A DNA stretch of 52,613 bases. It comes from an uncultured Desulfovibrio sp. (GTDB lineage: Bacteria > Desulfobacterota > Desulfovibrionia > Desulfovibrionales > Desulfovibrionaceae). Shown here piece after piece: positions 16,286-24,829 of the stretch. Made by a program: the position numbers and the translations under genes. Numbering within the stretch: position 1 is the first letter of the stretch; each line of letters begins with the position of its first letter. The notes under the pieces are model-generated. The model had not been told where the DNA came from. It saw only the letters and a list, made by a program, of their open reading frames with translations, and ran no database searches. The stretch lies in assembly GCA_900553065.1 (NCBI GenBank), contig USBZ01000006.1, positions 1 through 52,613 on the forward strand, given 5' to 3'.

Positions 16286-17671
16286 TCAGATCAGTCCCAT
16301 TGCGTACCAGAAGGGCAGCACAATGACCCAGAACAGGATCAGGGTGATGACCATCTTGATGATGTTGTACTTCATGAAGTCCTTCATGGACATGACCCCG
16401 AAGCCGAACAGCACGAGCAGATAGGCGTTTTCATAGGGGAAGAAGACCATGTCGTTGGCAAAGAACATGCACATGAAGGGAAGCAGGGGGTAGGAAATGC
16501 CCAGACCCGTTCCCAGAGCGGCCAGAGGTCCGGGGAACATGCCCTGCATGGCGGACGGCGTCATGAGAACGTTCATGATGATGCCGAAGATGATGCACAG
16601 GAACAGGAATACGGGAATGGGGCAGCCGGTGAGCATGGGCGTGATGTAGGTGCTGATGGCCGGGCCGATGCCCACGGCCGCGCCCACGCCGCCGATGCTC
16701 ATGCAGGAAGCGATGAACACGATGAAGCCGAAGTTGACCGTATCGAGGGATTTCTTTCTGGTGGCCACCTCTATGCCGGGCAGGAAGAACAGCATGGGAA
16801 TGATGATGAAGCCGTAGTTCATGTCAAGCTTGTGCAGCGGCTGGGTGATGATGTAGGCGAACAGGAGGACGGTCAGGAAGATGGCCTTCTTTTCCTTGAC
16901 GGTCAGCTTGCCGAGCTTGGCATATTCGGTTTCAAAGTACTGCGCTCCGCCCTTGAGGAAGGGGGAGGGCTTGTAGAGCTTGTAGAAGATATAGACGATG
17001 ATGAACTGAATGACGATGAGCGGCAGATTGTAGACGGTGAGCGTCCACCATGTCATCTGAAAGTCCTTGACGACCATCTGCACGCCGCCGCCCCACAGAC
17101 CGACGGTCACGGGGCTGTAGATGAAGTTCAGAGCGGCGGTGGAAACGATCTGCGCCACGATCATGATGAGGATGCCTTCGCTGGTATGTTCCAGCTTGAG
17201 CGCCTTGACCACGCCGTAGCAGAGCACAATGGTGACCATCCAGCCGTTGGTGAACGACACGATCATGACCACGAGGCCGGCGACCATCAGGGCCATGAGA
17301 AGCTTGAGCAGGCTGCCCTTGCAGCGGGTTCCGGCCCAGAGCACGATGCGGTTCAGCAGACCGCTTTCATCCAGTGCGTTGGCGAAGATCATGCCGCCCA
17401 CGATCATGAACATCATGAAGTTGCCGGACCAGATGCCCAGAGCCGTGGACGTGGGAACCGTACCTGTTATGACGTAGGCCACGGGCAGAAGCAGACCCAC
17501 GAGCATGTTGGGCAGAAGCTCGAAGGCCGCCAGCAGGATGACGAAGATGGTGGAGACCAGAAACTCCCGCATGGGAGCGGGGAAGGACTCGCTTGCCGGA
17601 ATGAGCTGGATGCCCAGGGGCAGCAGAATGGTGACGAGCCATTTCATCCAGGTAAAGACTTGAGTATTCAT
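16286..17671 (-). CDS. SLC13/DASS-type anion transporter 1
   Basis: 461 residues, very hydrophobic, about 11-12 membrane segments. The layout and stretches such as SGNFMMFMIVGGMIFANALDE and GLVVMIVSFTNGWMV fit the divalent anion:Na+ symporter or related ion-transporter superfamily, which carry di- and tricarboxylates or other organic anions. I chose the ATG at 17671 (GAGG just upstream); the 40-codon upstream extension is Arg/Ser-rich and unlike a membrane protein. It sits between two amidohydrolase-like genes and probably imports the compound they bind or transform. Substrate unknown. Confidence 0.7.
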   Translation of the reverse strand: MNTQVFTWMKWLVTILLPLGIQLIPASESFPAPMREFLVSTIFVILLAAFELLPNMLVGLLLPVAYVITGTVPTSTALGIWSGNFMMFMIVGGMIFANALDESGLLNRIVLWAGTRCKGSLLKLLMALMVAGLVVMIVSFTNGWMVTIVLCYGVVKALKLEHTSEGILIMIVAQIVSTAALNFIYSPVTVGLWGGGVQMVVKDFQMTWWTLTVYNLPLIVIQFIIVYIFYKLYKPSPFLKGGAQYFETEYAKLGKLTVKEKKAIFLTVLLFAYIITQPLHKLDMNYGFIIIPMLFFLPGIEVATRKKSLDTVNFGFIVFIASCMSIGGVGAAVGIGPAISTYITPMLTGCPIPVFLFLCIIFGIIMNVLMTPSAMQGMFPGPLAALGTGLGISYPLLPFMCMFFANDMVFFPYENAYLLVLFGFGVMSMKDFMKYNIIKMVITLILFWVIVLPFWYAMGLI

Positions 17672-17770
17672 AGCGCCTCGGAAAAACGGAAGTGTTTCTG
17701 ACTTGATTAAATGCCGGAGGGAAGCAGCCCGGCCGGTATCGTTTCTTGAGGAAGCGACGGAGGGCAGAGT

Positions 17771-17793
17771 CCGTGCAGAGAATCGCTGCACGG
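17771..17793 (-). other. Intercistronic hairpin
   Basis: 17771-17778 (CCGTGCAG) pairs perfectly with 17786-17793 in the 131-base gap between amidohydrolase B and transporter 1. No U-run follows on the minus strand, so it is more likely an mRNA processing or stability element than a terminator. Confidence 0.4.
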
Positions 17794-17802
17794 GCTTTCG
17801 GA

Positions 17803-18639
17803 CTACGCGGAAAGTCCCAGGAAGCGGGCGGCGTTTTCACCGAAGACGAGGGGCCGGACTTCCTCTCTGAGCTGAGCTTCGTATCCCTTCTTGGCGCCCA
17901 TGAGCGGCATGATGGGATAGGCGGAGGAGAAGATGACCCTTTCCCGGAGAAGATAGTTGGCGGCCATGGCATAGTCGGCCATGCCGGGAGAGCGGAGCAT
18001 GTAGAAGTCCGGGGCGAGGTACACGTTGCGGCGATTCAGGGCGATCTGGCACACTTCCGACACATAGGGCCAGCCGCCGTGCATGAGGGCGATGTTCAGG
18101 CGGGGGAAGGCTGCGGCTACGTCGTCGATGAGTTCCGGGGCGTAGTAGCGCAGCGAGCGGGTCATGATGCCGCCAAAGGTGAAGACCAGAGGAATGTGCT
18201 TTTCCTGGCAGTAGTCGTACAGGGGGAAGGCCCAGGCGGAGTTGACCAGCCAGGGCGTCGAATCCTGACCCGGTTCCATGACGATGCCGGTGCAGGTGCC
18301 GTTCACCACGAAGCGCTCGGTTTCTTTGATGGCGGCGTTTATGTCCTGAACGTCGATGCCCGCAAGGCCGATGAGTCTGTCGGGGTAGAGGGCGATGAGC
18401 TGTTCCAGATCTTCGTTGCGACCGCCGGTGGCCTTGCGCACGGGCACCACCAGCTTGTCGATGCCCGCCTCATCCGCTTCCTGAAGAAGCAGGGGCATGG
18501 AGAACTGCGTTGCGGAAGGGGATATGGGAGAATCCACACGCAGCATGCTTTCGCTGTTCAGATGTTCCAGTGCGGCAGGCGTGAAGAAACTGTCCTTGTA
18601 GGCGGCAAAGGGCGCCCGTACTCTGAAGTCGATGACCAT
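17803..18639 (-). CDS. Amidohydrolase-like protein B with altered metal site
   Basis: 278 residues, paralogous to protein A. The same replacements occur: N-terminal DFRVR in place of DxHxH, and FSSAYP in place of GSDYP, while the middle His (IALMHGGWPY) stays. Shared landmarks include YPDR-IGLAGID, HIPLVFTFGG and NVYLAPDFYML. Start at 18639 follows AAGGAG (6-8 bases). A longer open frame upstream overlaps the preceding transporter in another frame and is a shadow. It starts 29 bases after the stop of transporter 2, so the two are surely co-transcribed. Substrate and activity unknown. Confidence 0.75.
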   Translation of the reverse strand: MVIDFRVRAPFAAYKDSFFTPAALEHLNSESMLRVDSPISPSATQFSMPLLLQEADEAGIDKLVVPVRKATGGRNEDLEQLIALYPDRLIGLAGIDVQDINAAIKETERFVVNGTCTGIVMEPGQDSTPWLVNSAWAFPLYDYCQEKHIPLVFTFGGIMTRSLRYYAPELIDDVAAAFPRLNIALMHGGWPYVSEVCQIALNRRNVYLAPDFYMLRSPGMADYAMAANYLLRERVIFSSAYPIMPLMGAKKGYEAQLREEVRPLVFGENAARFLGLSA

Positions 18640-18668
18640 ATATTGGCTCCTTGGAGAAAAAATCGTTT

Positions 18669-20129
18669 TTAGAGGCCCACGGTCGCCATGACGAGCGGAA
18701 GACCGAGACCAAGCATGACGATGATGGCGGCCACGCAGCCCCAGGTACCGGCCTTGAAGGCGCGACGCACGCCGACCCATTCGCCGTTGGCGAAGGAGAG
18801 CGCGCCCACCGTGGAGGCGGCAGGAGTGGCATAGGCGGCGCCTGCGGCGAGGAAGGTGAGGATGGAGAAGCCCACGGGGTTGATGCCGGTGCTCTGGCTG
18901 AGGTTCCAGATGAGGGGAATGGCGATGAGCACGATGGTCACATTGTGGGTGAACTGCGTCATGACGTTGATGAAGATCATGAATCCGGCAAGGAAGAGGA
19001 GAACGCTGCCGCCGCCCACGAAGCTGTGGAGAGCGTCGCTGAGCACCTGACTCAGGCCTGCGCCGTCGCTGCTCAGCGCGGCGGAAACGGGAATGGAGGC
19101 GGCAAGCATCCAGATGATGTTCCAGTTGATGCCGGAGGAGCACTGATGGAAGTCGAACACGGCTTCACCGTCCACGCGCAGGAAGGAAAGCACGCCGAGA
19201 ATGACGACGATGGCGACCACCATGTTGAACTTGCCGAAGAAGGCCGCGGCGGCGGAACCGGCGGGCAGCACGTTGGGCAGGAACATCAGCAGCAGGAAGA
19301 TGACGAGCGCGCAGGCGGCGATGCGTTCCTTGCGGCCGACATGGATCTGAGAGCTGATGGTGTCGAGATACTCAGGCGTAAGATTGGCAAGGCGGGAGAT
19401 GTCGGGACGGAAAATGAAGCGGATGATGAGCGTGTAGAGAATGAGCGTGGCGATGCACACGGGCAGGGCTATGGCAATGACCGTGAGGTTGCTTATGACC
19501 GCGCTGCCGGAGGAAAGATCGGCCAGCGTGCTGATGCCCATGAGGTTCTGTCCGGCCCAGGGCTTGCAGGCAAAGGAAAGCACGCCTGCCATGTAGACGC
19601 CGGCCAGAAGGTAGGCGGGATAGTCGTCGCCCTGCTTCATGTCGATGTCGTGGAACATGGAGTAAAGAATGCCCGCAATGAGGAAGGCCGCGGGAACGCC
19701 GTCCACGAGAAAGCCGATGATGAGCGTGCCGATGAGTACGCTCGCGGTGAACAGCCAGGGATGTCCGGCAAAGAAGCGGCGGCTCAGGCACCACTTGGCC
19801 ATGACGTCATTGATGCCGCTCTTGTCGCAGTAGGTCGTAAAGGCCAGCACGAAAATGGTGAACAGCACGGCAGGGTGGGAAAAGGCGCTGCTTATGACCT
19901 GACCGGGCGCGGCATATCCCGTGAAGCCCAGCGCCACAAGGCAGATCATGCTGGGCCAGGCAAAGCCGATGAAGGTCCAGCCGTACAGCATACCGAGAAA
20001 GACCCCCAGAATCTTCATGCCCATGGCGGTGATGCCTACGGGAGGCAGAAAACCGGTGCCGAACGTAAGAAGAAAGAAGATGACGATATGCAGGATGTGC
20101 CTGCTGTCGCTGACGGAAGGCTGTTTCAT
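18669..20129 (-). CDS. SLC13/DASS-type anion transporter 2
   Basis: 486 residues, about 12 membrane segments. The sequence has SLC13-like features: paired SxT-type regions (ISSAFSHPAVLFTIFVLAFTTYCDKSG and GAAYATPAASTVGAL) and a central cytosolic region. It is likely an Na+-coupled importer of organic anions such as dicarboxylates. AGGAG lies just upstream of the start. It is the first gene of the minus-strand unit, directly opposite the LysR regulator, which presumably controls it. It is only distantly similar to transporter 1, so the unit is not a simple recent duplication. Confidence 0.75.
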   Translation of the reverse strand: MKQPSVSDSRHILHIVIFFLLTFGTGFLPPVGITAMGMKILGVFLGMLYGWTFIGFAWPSMICLVALGFTGYAAPGQVISSAFSHPAVLFTIFVLAFTTYCDKSGINDVMAKWCLSRRFFAGHPWLFTASVLIGTLIIGFLVDGVPAAFLIAGILYSMFHDIDMKQGDDYPAYLLAGVYMAGVLSFACKPWAGQNLMGISTLADLSSGSAVISNLTVIAIALPVCIATLILYTLIIRFIFRPDISRLANLTPEYLDTISSQIHVGRKERIAACALVIFLLLMFLPNVLPAGSAAAAFFGKFNMVVAIVVILGVLSFLRVDGEAVFDFHQCSSGINWNIIWMLAASIPVSAALSSDGAGLSQVLSDALHSFVGGGSVLLFLAGFMIFINVMTQFTHNVTIVLIAIPLIWNLSQSTGINPVGFSILTFLAAGAAYATPAASTVGALSFANGEWVGVRRAFKAGTWGCVAAIIVMLGLGLPLVMATVGL

Positions 20130-20233
20130 GACGATGCTCCTGTGTAGATATCCTCACGGAGCGCCCGAGAGCGGACGCTTCCTTCATGATACAGACATAC
20201 CGAATGGAAGGGCTTGTGTATAATTGCTTTTTC

Positions 20234-20250
20234 TTATAACTTGGTTATAA
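20234..20250. promoter_or_regulatory. Candidate LysR operator
   Basis: A perfect dyad, TTATAAC (20234-20240) and GTTATAA (20244-20250) around TTG, lies 31 bases before the LysR start and 104 bases from the divergent transporter. LysR proteins bind such AT-rich dyads between divergent promoters. The centre does not give a strict T-N11-A, so the assignment is tentative. Confidence 0.5.
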
Positions 20251-20281
20251 ATTTTTTTATAGCCGTTGGGGATAAGCTGAT

Positions 20282-21262
20282 ATGCGCTTGGAACAGCTCC
20301 AGTATTTCGTGCAGGTGGTTGAGTCGCATTCGTTCAACAGGGCGGCGCAGAAGCTCAACATCACCCAGCCGGCACTGACCAATTCCATTCGTTCCCTTGA
20401 AGAGGAGCTGGGAGTGCAGCTTCTGATACGCAGCCGCAGAGGCTGTGTTCCCACGTCGTGGGGCGTACGCATTTATGAGGACTGCAAGAGTCTTCTGGCG
20501 GAGCTGTCGGCCAAGATGGCCTCATGGCGGAGCTTCGGTACGGGGCGGGCCAAGTCTGATCCGGTACTCATTCCCGTGGTGGCCATTCCTTCGGCCTGCA
20601 ATTATCTGGCCGAGCACGTTTTTTCGCAGATGAAAACCGCGCTTCCGCAGGTGGATATCGTTCTTCACGAAGCCACGGTCTACGATCTTTATTCCTTTCT
20701 GCTGAAGGGAACGGCCCATATCGGGGTAACGGCCTTTTCCGACGGCGAGGCGGAAAAGCTCATTACCCAGTATCGGGAAATAGGCTTTCACTGCGAGCCT
20801 TTGCTGGAGGATGAGTACTATATCTTTCTTTCCACTCGTCATCCTCTGGCCGGCAAGGAGAAGCTGAGTCTCGACGATTGCTCCACGCTTACGCTGGCCA
20901 CGTATTCCAACCAGATTCTCAAGCGCAATCAGCTCTTTCAGAAAAAAATTTTCGATGTCGTGGGCATTACCCGCTATTCCTATGTGAACAGCCGGGAAAA
21001 CATCATGCAGATGGTGGCCCAGAACAAGGCGGCCGGATGCTTTCTGCATCGCATGTCCGCCTACAGCTGGTACATCACCAACGGACTCATCCGGGCGCTG
21101 CCCGTGGAAGGCCTGCATCTTATGCCGTCCTTCCACTATCTTGTTTCTCTGGAACAGGATGCGCTCAGCGAGGAAGAACGGCAGGTGGTGGATTTCATAC
21201 GCAGCCGGTATACCGGAGAAGGAGTCTCCCTTGACGGAAAGGGGGCCGGCGGGCCATTGTAG
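20282..21262 (+). CDS. LysR family transcriptional regulator
   Basis: 326 residues. The N-terminal winged helix-turn-helix is classic (LEQLQYFVQVVESHSFNRAAQKLNITQPALTNSIRSLEEELG, about residues 3-45), followed by a linker helix and a two-lobed periplasmic-binding-like effector domain (PVVAIPSACNYLAE onward). It stands divergent to the amidohydrolase/transporter unit, separated by 152 bases that contain a perfect dyad, so it most likely senses the transported compound and controls that unit. The effector is unknown. A GGGGA about 9 bases upstream serves as ribosome site. Confidence 0.9.
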   Translation: MRLEQLQYFVQVVESHSFNRAAQKLNITQPALTNSIRSLEEELGVQLLIRSRRGCVPTSWGVRIYEDCKSLLAELSAKMASWRSFGTGRAKSDPVLIPVVAIPSACNYLAEHVFSQMKTALPQVDIVLHEATVYDLYSFLLKGTAHIGVTAFSDGEAEKLITQYREIGFHCEPLLEDEYYIFLSTRHPLAGKEKLSLDDCSTLTLATYSNQILKRNQLFQKKIFDVVGITRYSYVNSRENIMQMVAQNKAAGCFLHRMSAYSWYITNGLIRALPVEGLHLMPSFHYLVSLEQDALSEEERQVVDFIRSRYTGEGVSLDGKGAGGPL

Positions 21263-21397
21263 AGAAGGAAAGAGCTCAGCCCTGGCCGGAATGCTTTGCA
21301 GCAGATCCGGCCGATGCGGATGCGGAACTTTTTCGTCAGCGTCTCCGGTTTTTCCGGCGGCGCGGTATTTTCAGGTTGTCAGCTCGAGGAGAGCAGT

Positions 21398-22387
21398 ATG
21401 GAGCATACGGAAGTCGGCGTCATCATTCTGACGTACAATGACTGGAAAAATACGCTGGAATGTCTTTCATGCGTTCACGCCCAGAGCGGTCTGCCCCGTC
21501 GCATCATCGTGTGCGACAACGGGTCCGACAATGCCGTGGCCGACCGCATCCTTGAGGAATGGAGCGCGCTGGCGGCCCGTGACGGTCTGCCGGAACCGGT
21601 GGAGGTTTACGGCTCGGATTCTTCCGCCGCTCCGCTGGTACTGCTTCGCCGCGAGGATCCGGAGAGCATAGGCGGGGCCATGAACGCAGGCATGCGCTTT
21701 CTTCTGTACGACAGGGAATGCCACGGGTTCTGGCTCCTGCGCAACGATGCCCGCCCTGAATCCTTTGCGCTTGCGGCGCTTCTGCACCATCTCGATGACG
21801 AGGATCTCAGCCATCCCATAGGCATGGTCGGCTCCACGCAGCTCGTAAAGGATTCCGATGTGCTGGAATGTGCCGCCGGAGGGCGCTGGAGCCGTTGGAC
21901 CGGCGATCAGATTCCGCTTGACAAGGGCCTTGAAAGACACGGCCTTTCCGACAGGAAGGAAATTGCGGAGCGCCTCGACTATGTTTCCGACGCATCCTGC
22001 CTCATCACCCGGACGATGGCCGAGGACATCGGTCTTTTCGACGAGCGCTTCAGCGGTTTCTATGAGGATGTGGAATACGGACTGCGCGCCAGAAAGGCGG
22101 GCTATGCCCTGAACTGGGCGCCCGGAGCCATGGTGCGGCGCATGGACTGCTCCACGGCCGGTCTGACGCCGTTCCTCAGTGTGACGGACGATCCGGAGCT
22201 CGCGCCCAAGGACGACATGAATTTTATCCGGGCCCGCTTCTACCTTCTGCGTCTGGCGCATCCTTTTGCGCTGCCGTTCATGCTGCTGGCGCTTCCCTTT
22301 TCGTGGCGTACGTTCCGTTCCCGCAGGGGGCGTTTTTTCATGGTCATGCGCGCGGCGCTGGACGGCGCTGCCGGACGTATGCAGTAG
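21398..22387 (+). CDS. Glycosyltransferase family 2
   Basis: 329 residues. The N-terminal GT-A nucleotide-sugar fold is evident: VGVIILTYNDWKNTLECL, then IIVCDNGSDN, and a D-containing loop WLLRNDARPE. FYEDVEYGLRARKAGY carries the catalytic-base ED motif. Such enzymes transfer sugars onto cell-surface polysaccharide or lipopolysaccharide O-chain; rhamnosyltransferases look similar. A C-terminal hydrophobic stretch (PFALPFMLLALPFSW) may attach it to the membrane. GAGGAG before the ATG at 21398 supports this start over one 34 codons earlier. No other sugar genes are adjacent, so acceptor and donor are unknown. Confidence 0.82.
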   Translation: MEHTEVGVIILTYNDWKNTLECLSCVHAQSGLPRRIIVCDNGSDNAVADRILEEWSALAARDGLPEPVEVYGSDSSAAPLVLLRREDPESIGGAMNAGMRFLLYDRECHGFWLLRNDARPESFALAALLHHLDDEDLSHPIGMVGSTQLVKDSDVLECAAGGRWSRWTGDQIPLDKGLERHGLSDRKEIAERLDYVSDASCLITRTMAEDIGLFDERFSGFYEDVEYGLRARKAGYALNWAPGAMVRRMDCSTAGLTPFLSVTDDPELAPKDDMNFIRARFYLLRLAHPFALPFMLLALPFSWRTFRSRRGRFFMVMRAALDGAAGRMQ

Positions 22388-22410
22388 GCTTTTTTCCGAC
22401 GGATAACAAA

Positions 22411-22452
22411 AAAGCCCCCGACCGGAGACGGACGGGGGCTTTCTTTTTTTTT
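22411..22452. terminator. Bidirectional terminator between GT2 and ribB
   Basis: 22411-22420 (AAAGCCCCCG) pairs with 22433-22442 (CGGGGGCTTT). On the plus strand it runs into a T-rich tract to 22452; on the minus strand into the U-run given by AAAAAA around 22408-22413. The genes converge, so one hairpin can serve both. Confidence 0.9.
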
Positions 22453-22472
22453 CTATAAGGAAGGAGGCCGGA

Positions 22473-23123
22473 TTATTTGCCTTCCTGCTCCATGCGGTAC
22501 TGAGCCACGTCGTCAACGGTGGCCAGCGGCATGTTGTGGGCACGGGCAAAGGCGGCCACTTCGGGCAGGCGGGCCATGGTGCCGTTTTCCAGAGTAAGTT
22601 CGCAGAGAACGCCCGCGGGGATGAGTCCTGCCATACGGCACAGATCCACGGTCACCTCGGTATGGCCGCGGCGTTCAAGAACGCCGTTGGGCTTGGCGCG
22701 CAGCGGGAACACATGGCCGGGACGATGAAGATCTTCCGGCTTGGCGTCGGGATCGATGGCAGCCTTGACGGTGGTCACGCGGTCGGAAGCGGAAACGCCG
22801 GTGGTCACGCCTCTGGCGGCTTCGATGGTCACGGTGAAGGCGGTGTGGTTCTTGTTGGTGTTGTTCTGCACCATGGGGGGCAGATCAAGGGCGTTGGCCT
22901 TTTCGTCGGTCAGGCACAGGCAGACGATGCCGCTGCATTCGCGGATGAGCAGAGCCATCTGTTCCGGCGTGAGCGTTTCGGCGGCGTAGATGAGATCGCC
23001 TTCGTTTTCGCGGTCTTCGTCGTCGACGATGAGAACGCCGTTGCCGCTTTTCAGCGAGGCGATGGCGCGTTCAACGCGTTCACGGGGAGTTCCGAAGGAT
23101 TCAAGGATGGAAAGCTGACGCAT
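22473..23123 (-). CDS. ribB: 3,4-Dihydroxy-2-butanone-4-phosphate synthase
   Basis: 216 residues, a stand-alone RibB that converts ribulose 5-phosphate to the four-carbon unit of riboflavin plus formate. Motifs: VDDEDRENEGDLIYAAE (metal- and substrate-binding acidic loop), SGIVCLCLT, HTAFTVTIEAA, TTGVSASDR and RPGHVFPLRA, GHTEVTVDLCRMAG. No GTP cyclohydrolase II domain is fused, as the protein ends right after the RibB fold. AAGGAG stands before the ATG at 23123. An FMN riboswitch lies in the leader, so expression should fall when flavin is plentiful. Confidence 0.95.
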   Translation of the reverse strand: MRQLSILESFGTPRERVERAIASLKSGNGVLIVDDEDRENEGDLIYAAETLTPEQMALLIRECSGIVCLCLTDEKANALDLPPMVQNNTNKNHTAFTVTIEAARGVTTGVSASDRVTTVKAAIDPDAKPEDLHRPGHVFPLRAKPNGVLERRGHTEVTVDLCRMAGLIPAGVLCELTLENGTMARLPEVAAFARAHNMPLATVDDVAQYRMEQEGK

Positions 23124-23191
23124 GACAAACTCCTTTGGGAGAATATCCGGCATCAGGGCGGCATAAGGCGCTGGGAGAGAGGAGAGGGGGT

Positions 23192-23207
23192 GCCTCCGCC
23201 TGGAGGC
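23192..23207 (-). promoter_or_regulatory. Hairpin in the ribB expression platform
   Basis: GCCTCC (23192-23197) pairs with GGAGGC (23202-23207) between the FMN aptamer and the ribB ribosome site. There is no U-run, so control is more likely at translation than by termination (inference). Confidence 0.4.
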
Positions 23208-23216
23208 CTGGGATCC

Positions 23217-23353
23217 ATTCTCTTTCGTCCGGACTGTTACCGTCGGCCCCGGATTTTCACCGGATCTGCAGCTCTTCCCGTGAAGAGCCGCCCGCGGGCT
23301 TCCGACCGAAGCCGGATCACCGCCGGTGGGGACTTTCACCCCGCCCTGAGAAA
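23217..23353 (-). promoter_or_regulatory. FMN riboswitch (RFN element)
   Basis: On the minus strand the segment reads as an RFN element: TTTCTC opening strand, AGGGCGGGGTGAAAGTCCC, ACCGGCGGT, then GATCCGGTGAAAATCCG, GCCGACGGTAACAGTCCGG and a closing GAGAA. These blocks and their order are the conserved core of the FMN aptamer. It ends about 94 bases before the ribB start. In this class FMN binding reduces expression of riboflavin genes. Confidence 0.95.
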
Positions 23354-23363
23354 TATGCCTTAT

Positions 23364-23391
23364 TTTTTAATCCGTTCAGGCGAGGTGTCAA
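23364..23391 (-). promoter_or_regulatory. Promoter of the ribB leader
   Basis: On the minus strand TTGACA (23386-23391), a 16-base spacer and TAAAAA (23364-23369). The start would fall at about 23355, just at the first base of the FMN aptamer, which supports the call. Confidence 0.55.
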
Positions 23392-23517
23392 GAGTCCGTG
23401 TCGTATTTCTACGGAACTTCCGGCATATTCTTTGGTTTTGAATCCGGGAATGCAGGCCGGGCGTGCGCCGCGTGCGTCGTGACGCAGAGGCGCTGCAGCC
23501 GGTCCGTTCTTCCGCCG

Positions 23518-23546
23518 TTGACAGAGTTGCCCAAGCCTGAGAGAAT
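23518..23546 (+). promoter_or_regulatory. Candidate tyrS promoter
   Basis: TTGACA (23518-23523), a 17-base spacer and GAGAAT (23541-23546), about 75 bases before the tyrS start. The -35 is perfect and the -10 moderate. Confidence 0.45.
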
Positions 23547-23623
23547 GCCTGCTGCCCTTATTCCGGCAGGCCGGAAGGGCCGATTCATAATCATTCAGCG
23601 CCGCTACCGGCAGGAGCAATACA

Positions 23624-24823
23624 GTGATGACCATTGACGAACAGGTGAAGATCATACGTCGCGGTATCGTGGACCTTGTAAGCGAAGAAGACCTTCGCAA
23701 GAAGCTTGCCCGCGACAAGCCCTTGAACATCAAGGTCGGCTTCGACCCCACCGCACCAGATCTGCACCTCGGCCATACCGTGGTCATCCATAAGATGCGT
23801 CAGTTCCAGGAACTGGGACACAACGTCACCTTCCTCATCGGCGACTTTACGGGCCGCATCGGCGATCCTTCCGGCAAGTCCAAGACGCGTCCTCCGCTCA
23901 CTGAAGAAGAAGTGAAGCGCAACGCCGAAACCTACAAGGAGCAGGTCTTCAAGATTCTGGATCCGGAAAAGACGACGGTGGGCTTCAACTCCGAATGGGG
24001 CGACAAGCTGACTCCCGCCGATTTTCTGCGTCTCATGTCGAACTGCACTGTGGCCCGCATGATGGAGCGTGACGACTTTGCCAAGCGTTACCGCGAAAAT
24101 ACGCCCATTGCCATTCATGAATTCATGTATCCGCTGCTGCAGGCCTATGACTCCGTCATGCTGCATACCGACGTGGAAATGGGCGGCACCGATCAGATTT
24201 TCAACCTGCTCATGGGCCGTACCCTTCAGGGCCACTATGGCATGGAAGCCCAGTGCGCGCTGACCATGCCTCTGCTCGTGGGGCTGGATGGCGAACGCAA
24301 GATGTCCAAGTCCTACGGCAACTACATCGGCGTCATGGAATCTCCTTCCGATCAGTTCGGCAAGGCCATGTCCATTTCCGACGACCTCATGTGGAACTGG
24401 TACGAGCTCATTTCCGTGAAGAGCCTTGAGGAAATTGCCGACATGAAGGCCCGCGTGCAGGCCGGTTCTCTGCATCCCAAGCTGGTGAAGGAAGAGCTTG
24501 CCATGGAAATCGTGGCCCGCTATCACGGCGAAGAGGCCGCCGTTGCCGCGCGCGACGGTTTCAACAACGTGTTCAAGAAGGGCGGCATTCCCGAAGACGC
24601 CATCACCTGGAGCGTGAATTCCGCCGAGGACGACTGCTCGCCCGTGGCCATTCTGGCCGCCACCGGCCTGGTGCCTTCCCGCGGCGAGGCCAAGCGCAAG
24701 ATCGCCGCAGGCTCGCTCAAGGTCAACGGTGAAAAGATGACGGACGGTCTTACGGCTCTGCCTGCCGGTGAGTACACCCTCAAGTACGGCAAGAAGGGCT
24801 TTGTCGTCCTTACCGTGAAGTAG
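23624..24823 (+). CDS. tyrS: Tyrosyl-tRNA synthetase
   Basis: 399 residues, class I synthetase that charges tRNA-Tyr with tyrosine in the cytoplasm. The HIGH-type motif is HLGH (48-51) and the KMSKS loop is at 226-230. FDPTAPDLHLGHT and LIGDFTGRIGDPSGKS are typical of the TyrZ-like branch. The C-terminus (about 335-399) is an S4-like RNA-binding domain (PSRGEAKRKIAAGSLKVNGE). The start is a GTG at 23624 or the adjacent ATG at 23627; GGAG 7 or 10 bases upstream allows either. A small unknown gene follows 6 bases after the stop. Confidence 0.95.
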   Translation: MMTIDEQVKIIRRGIVDLVSEEDLRKKLARDKPLNIKVGFDPTAPDLHLGHTVVIHKMRQFQELGHNVTFLIGDFTGRIGDPSGKSKTRPPLTEEEVKRNAETYKEQVFKILDPEKTTVGFNSEWGDKLTPADFLRLMSNCTVARMMERDDFAKRYRENTPIAIHEFMYPLLQAYDSVMLHTDVEMGGTDQIFNLLMGRTLQGHYGMEAQCALTMPLLVGLDGERKMSKSYGNYIGVMESPSDQFGKAMSISDDLMWNWYELISVKSLEEIADMKARVQAGSLHPKLVKEELAMEIVARYHGEEAAVAARDGFNNVFKKGGIPEDAITWSVNSAEDDCSPVAILAATGLVPSRGEAKRKIAAGSLKVNGEKMTDGLTALPAGEYTLKYGKKGFVVLTVK

Positions 24824-24829
24824 GTTGTC

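Noticed and set aside
16250..17701. 483-codon plus-strand frame opposite transporter 1
   Set aside because: Antisense of a membrane protein gene with low-complexity Asp/His/Gly/Glu content, not a real protein.
18651..20147. 498-codon plus-strand frame opposite transporter 2
   Set aside because: Same pattern: an antisense shadow, rich in Gly/Asp/Glu/His/Ala.
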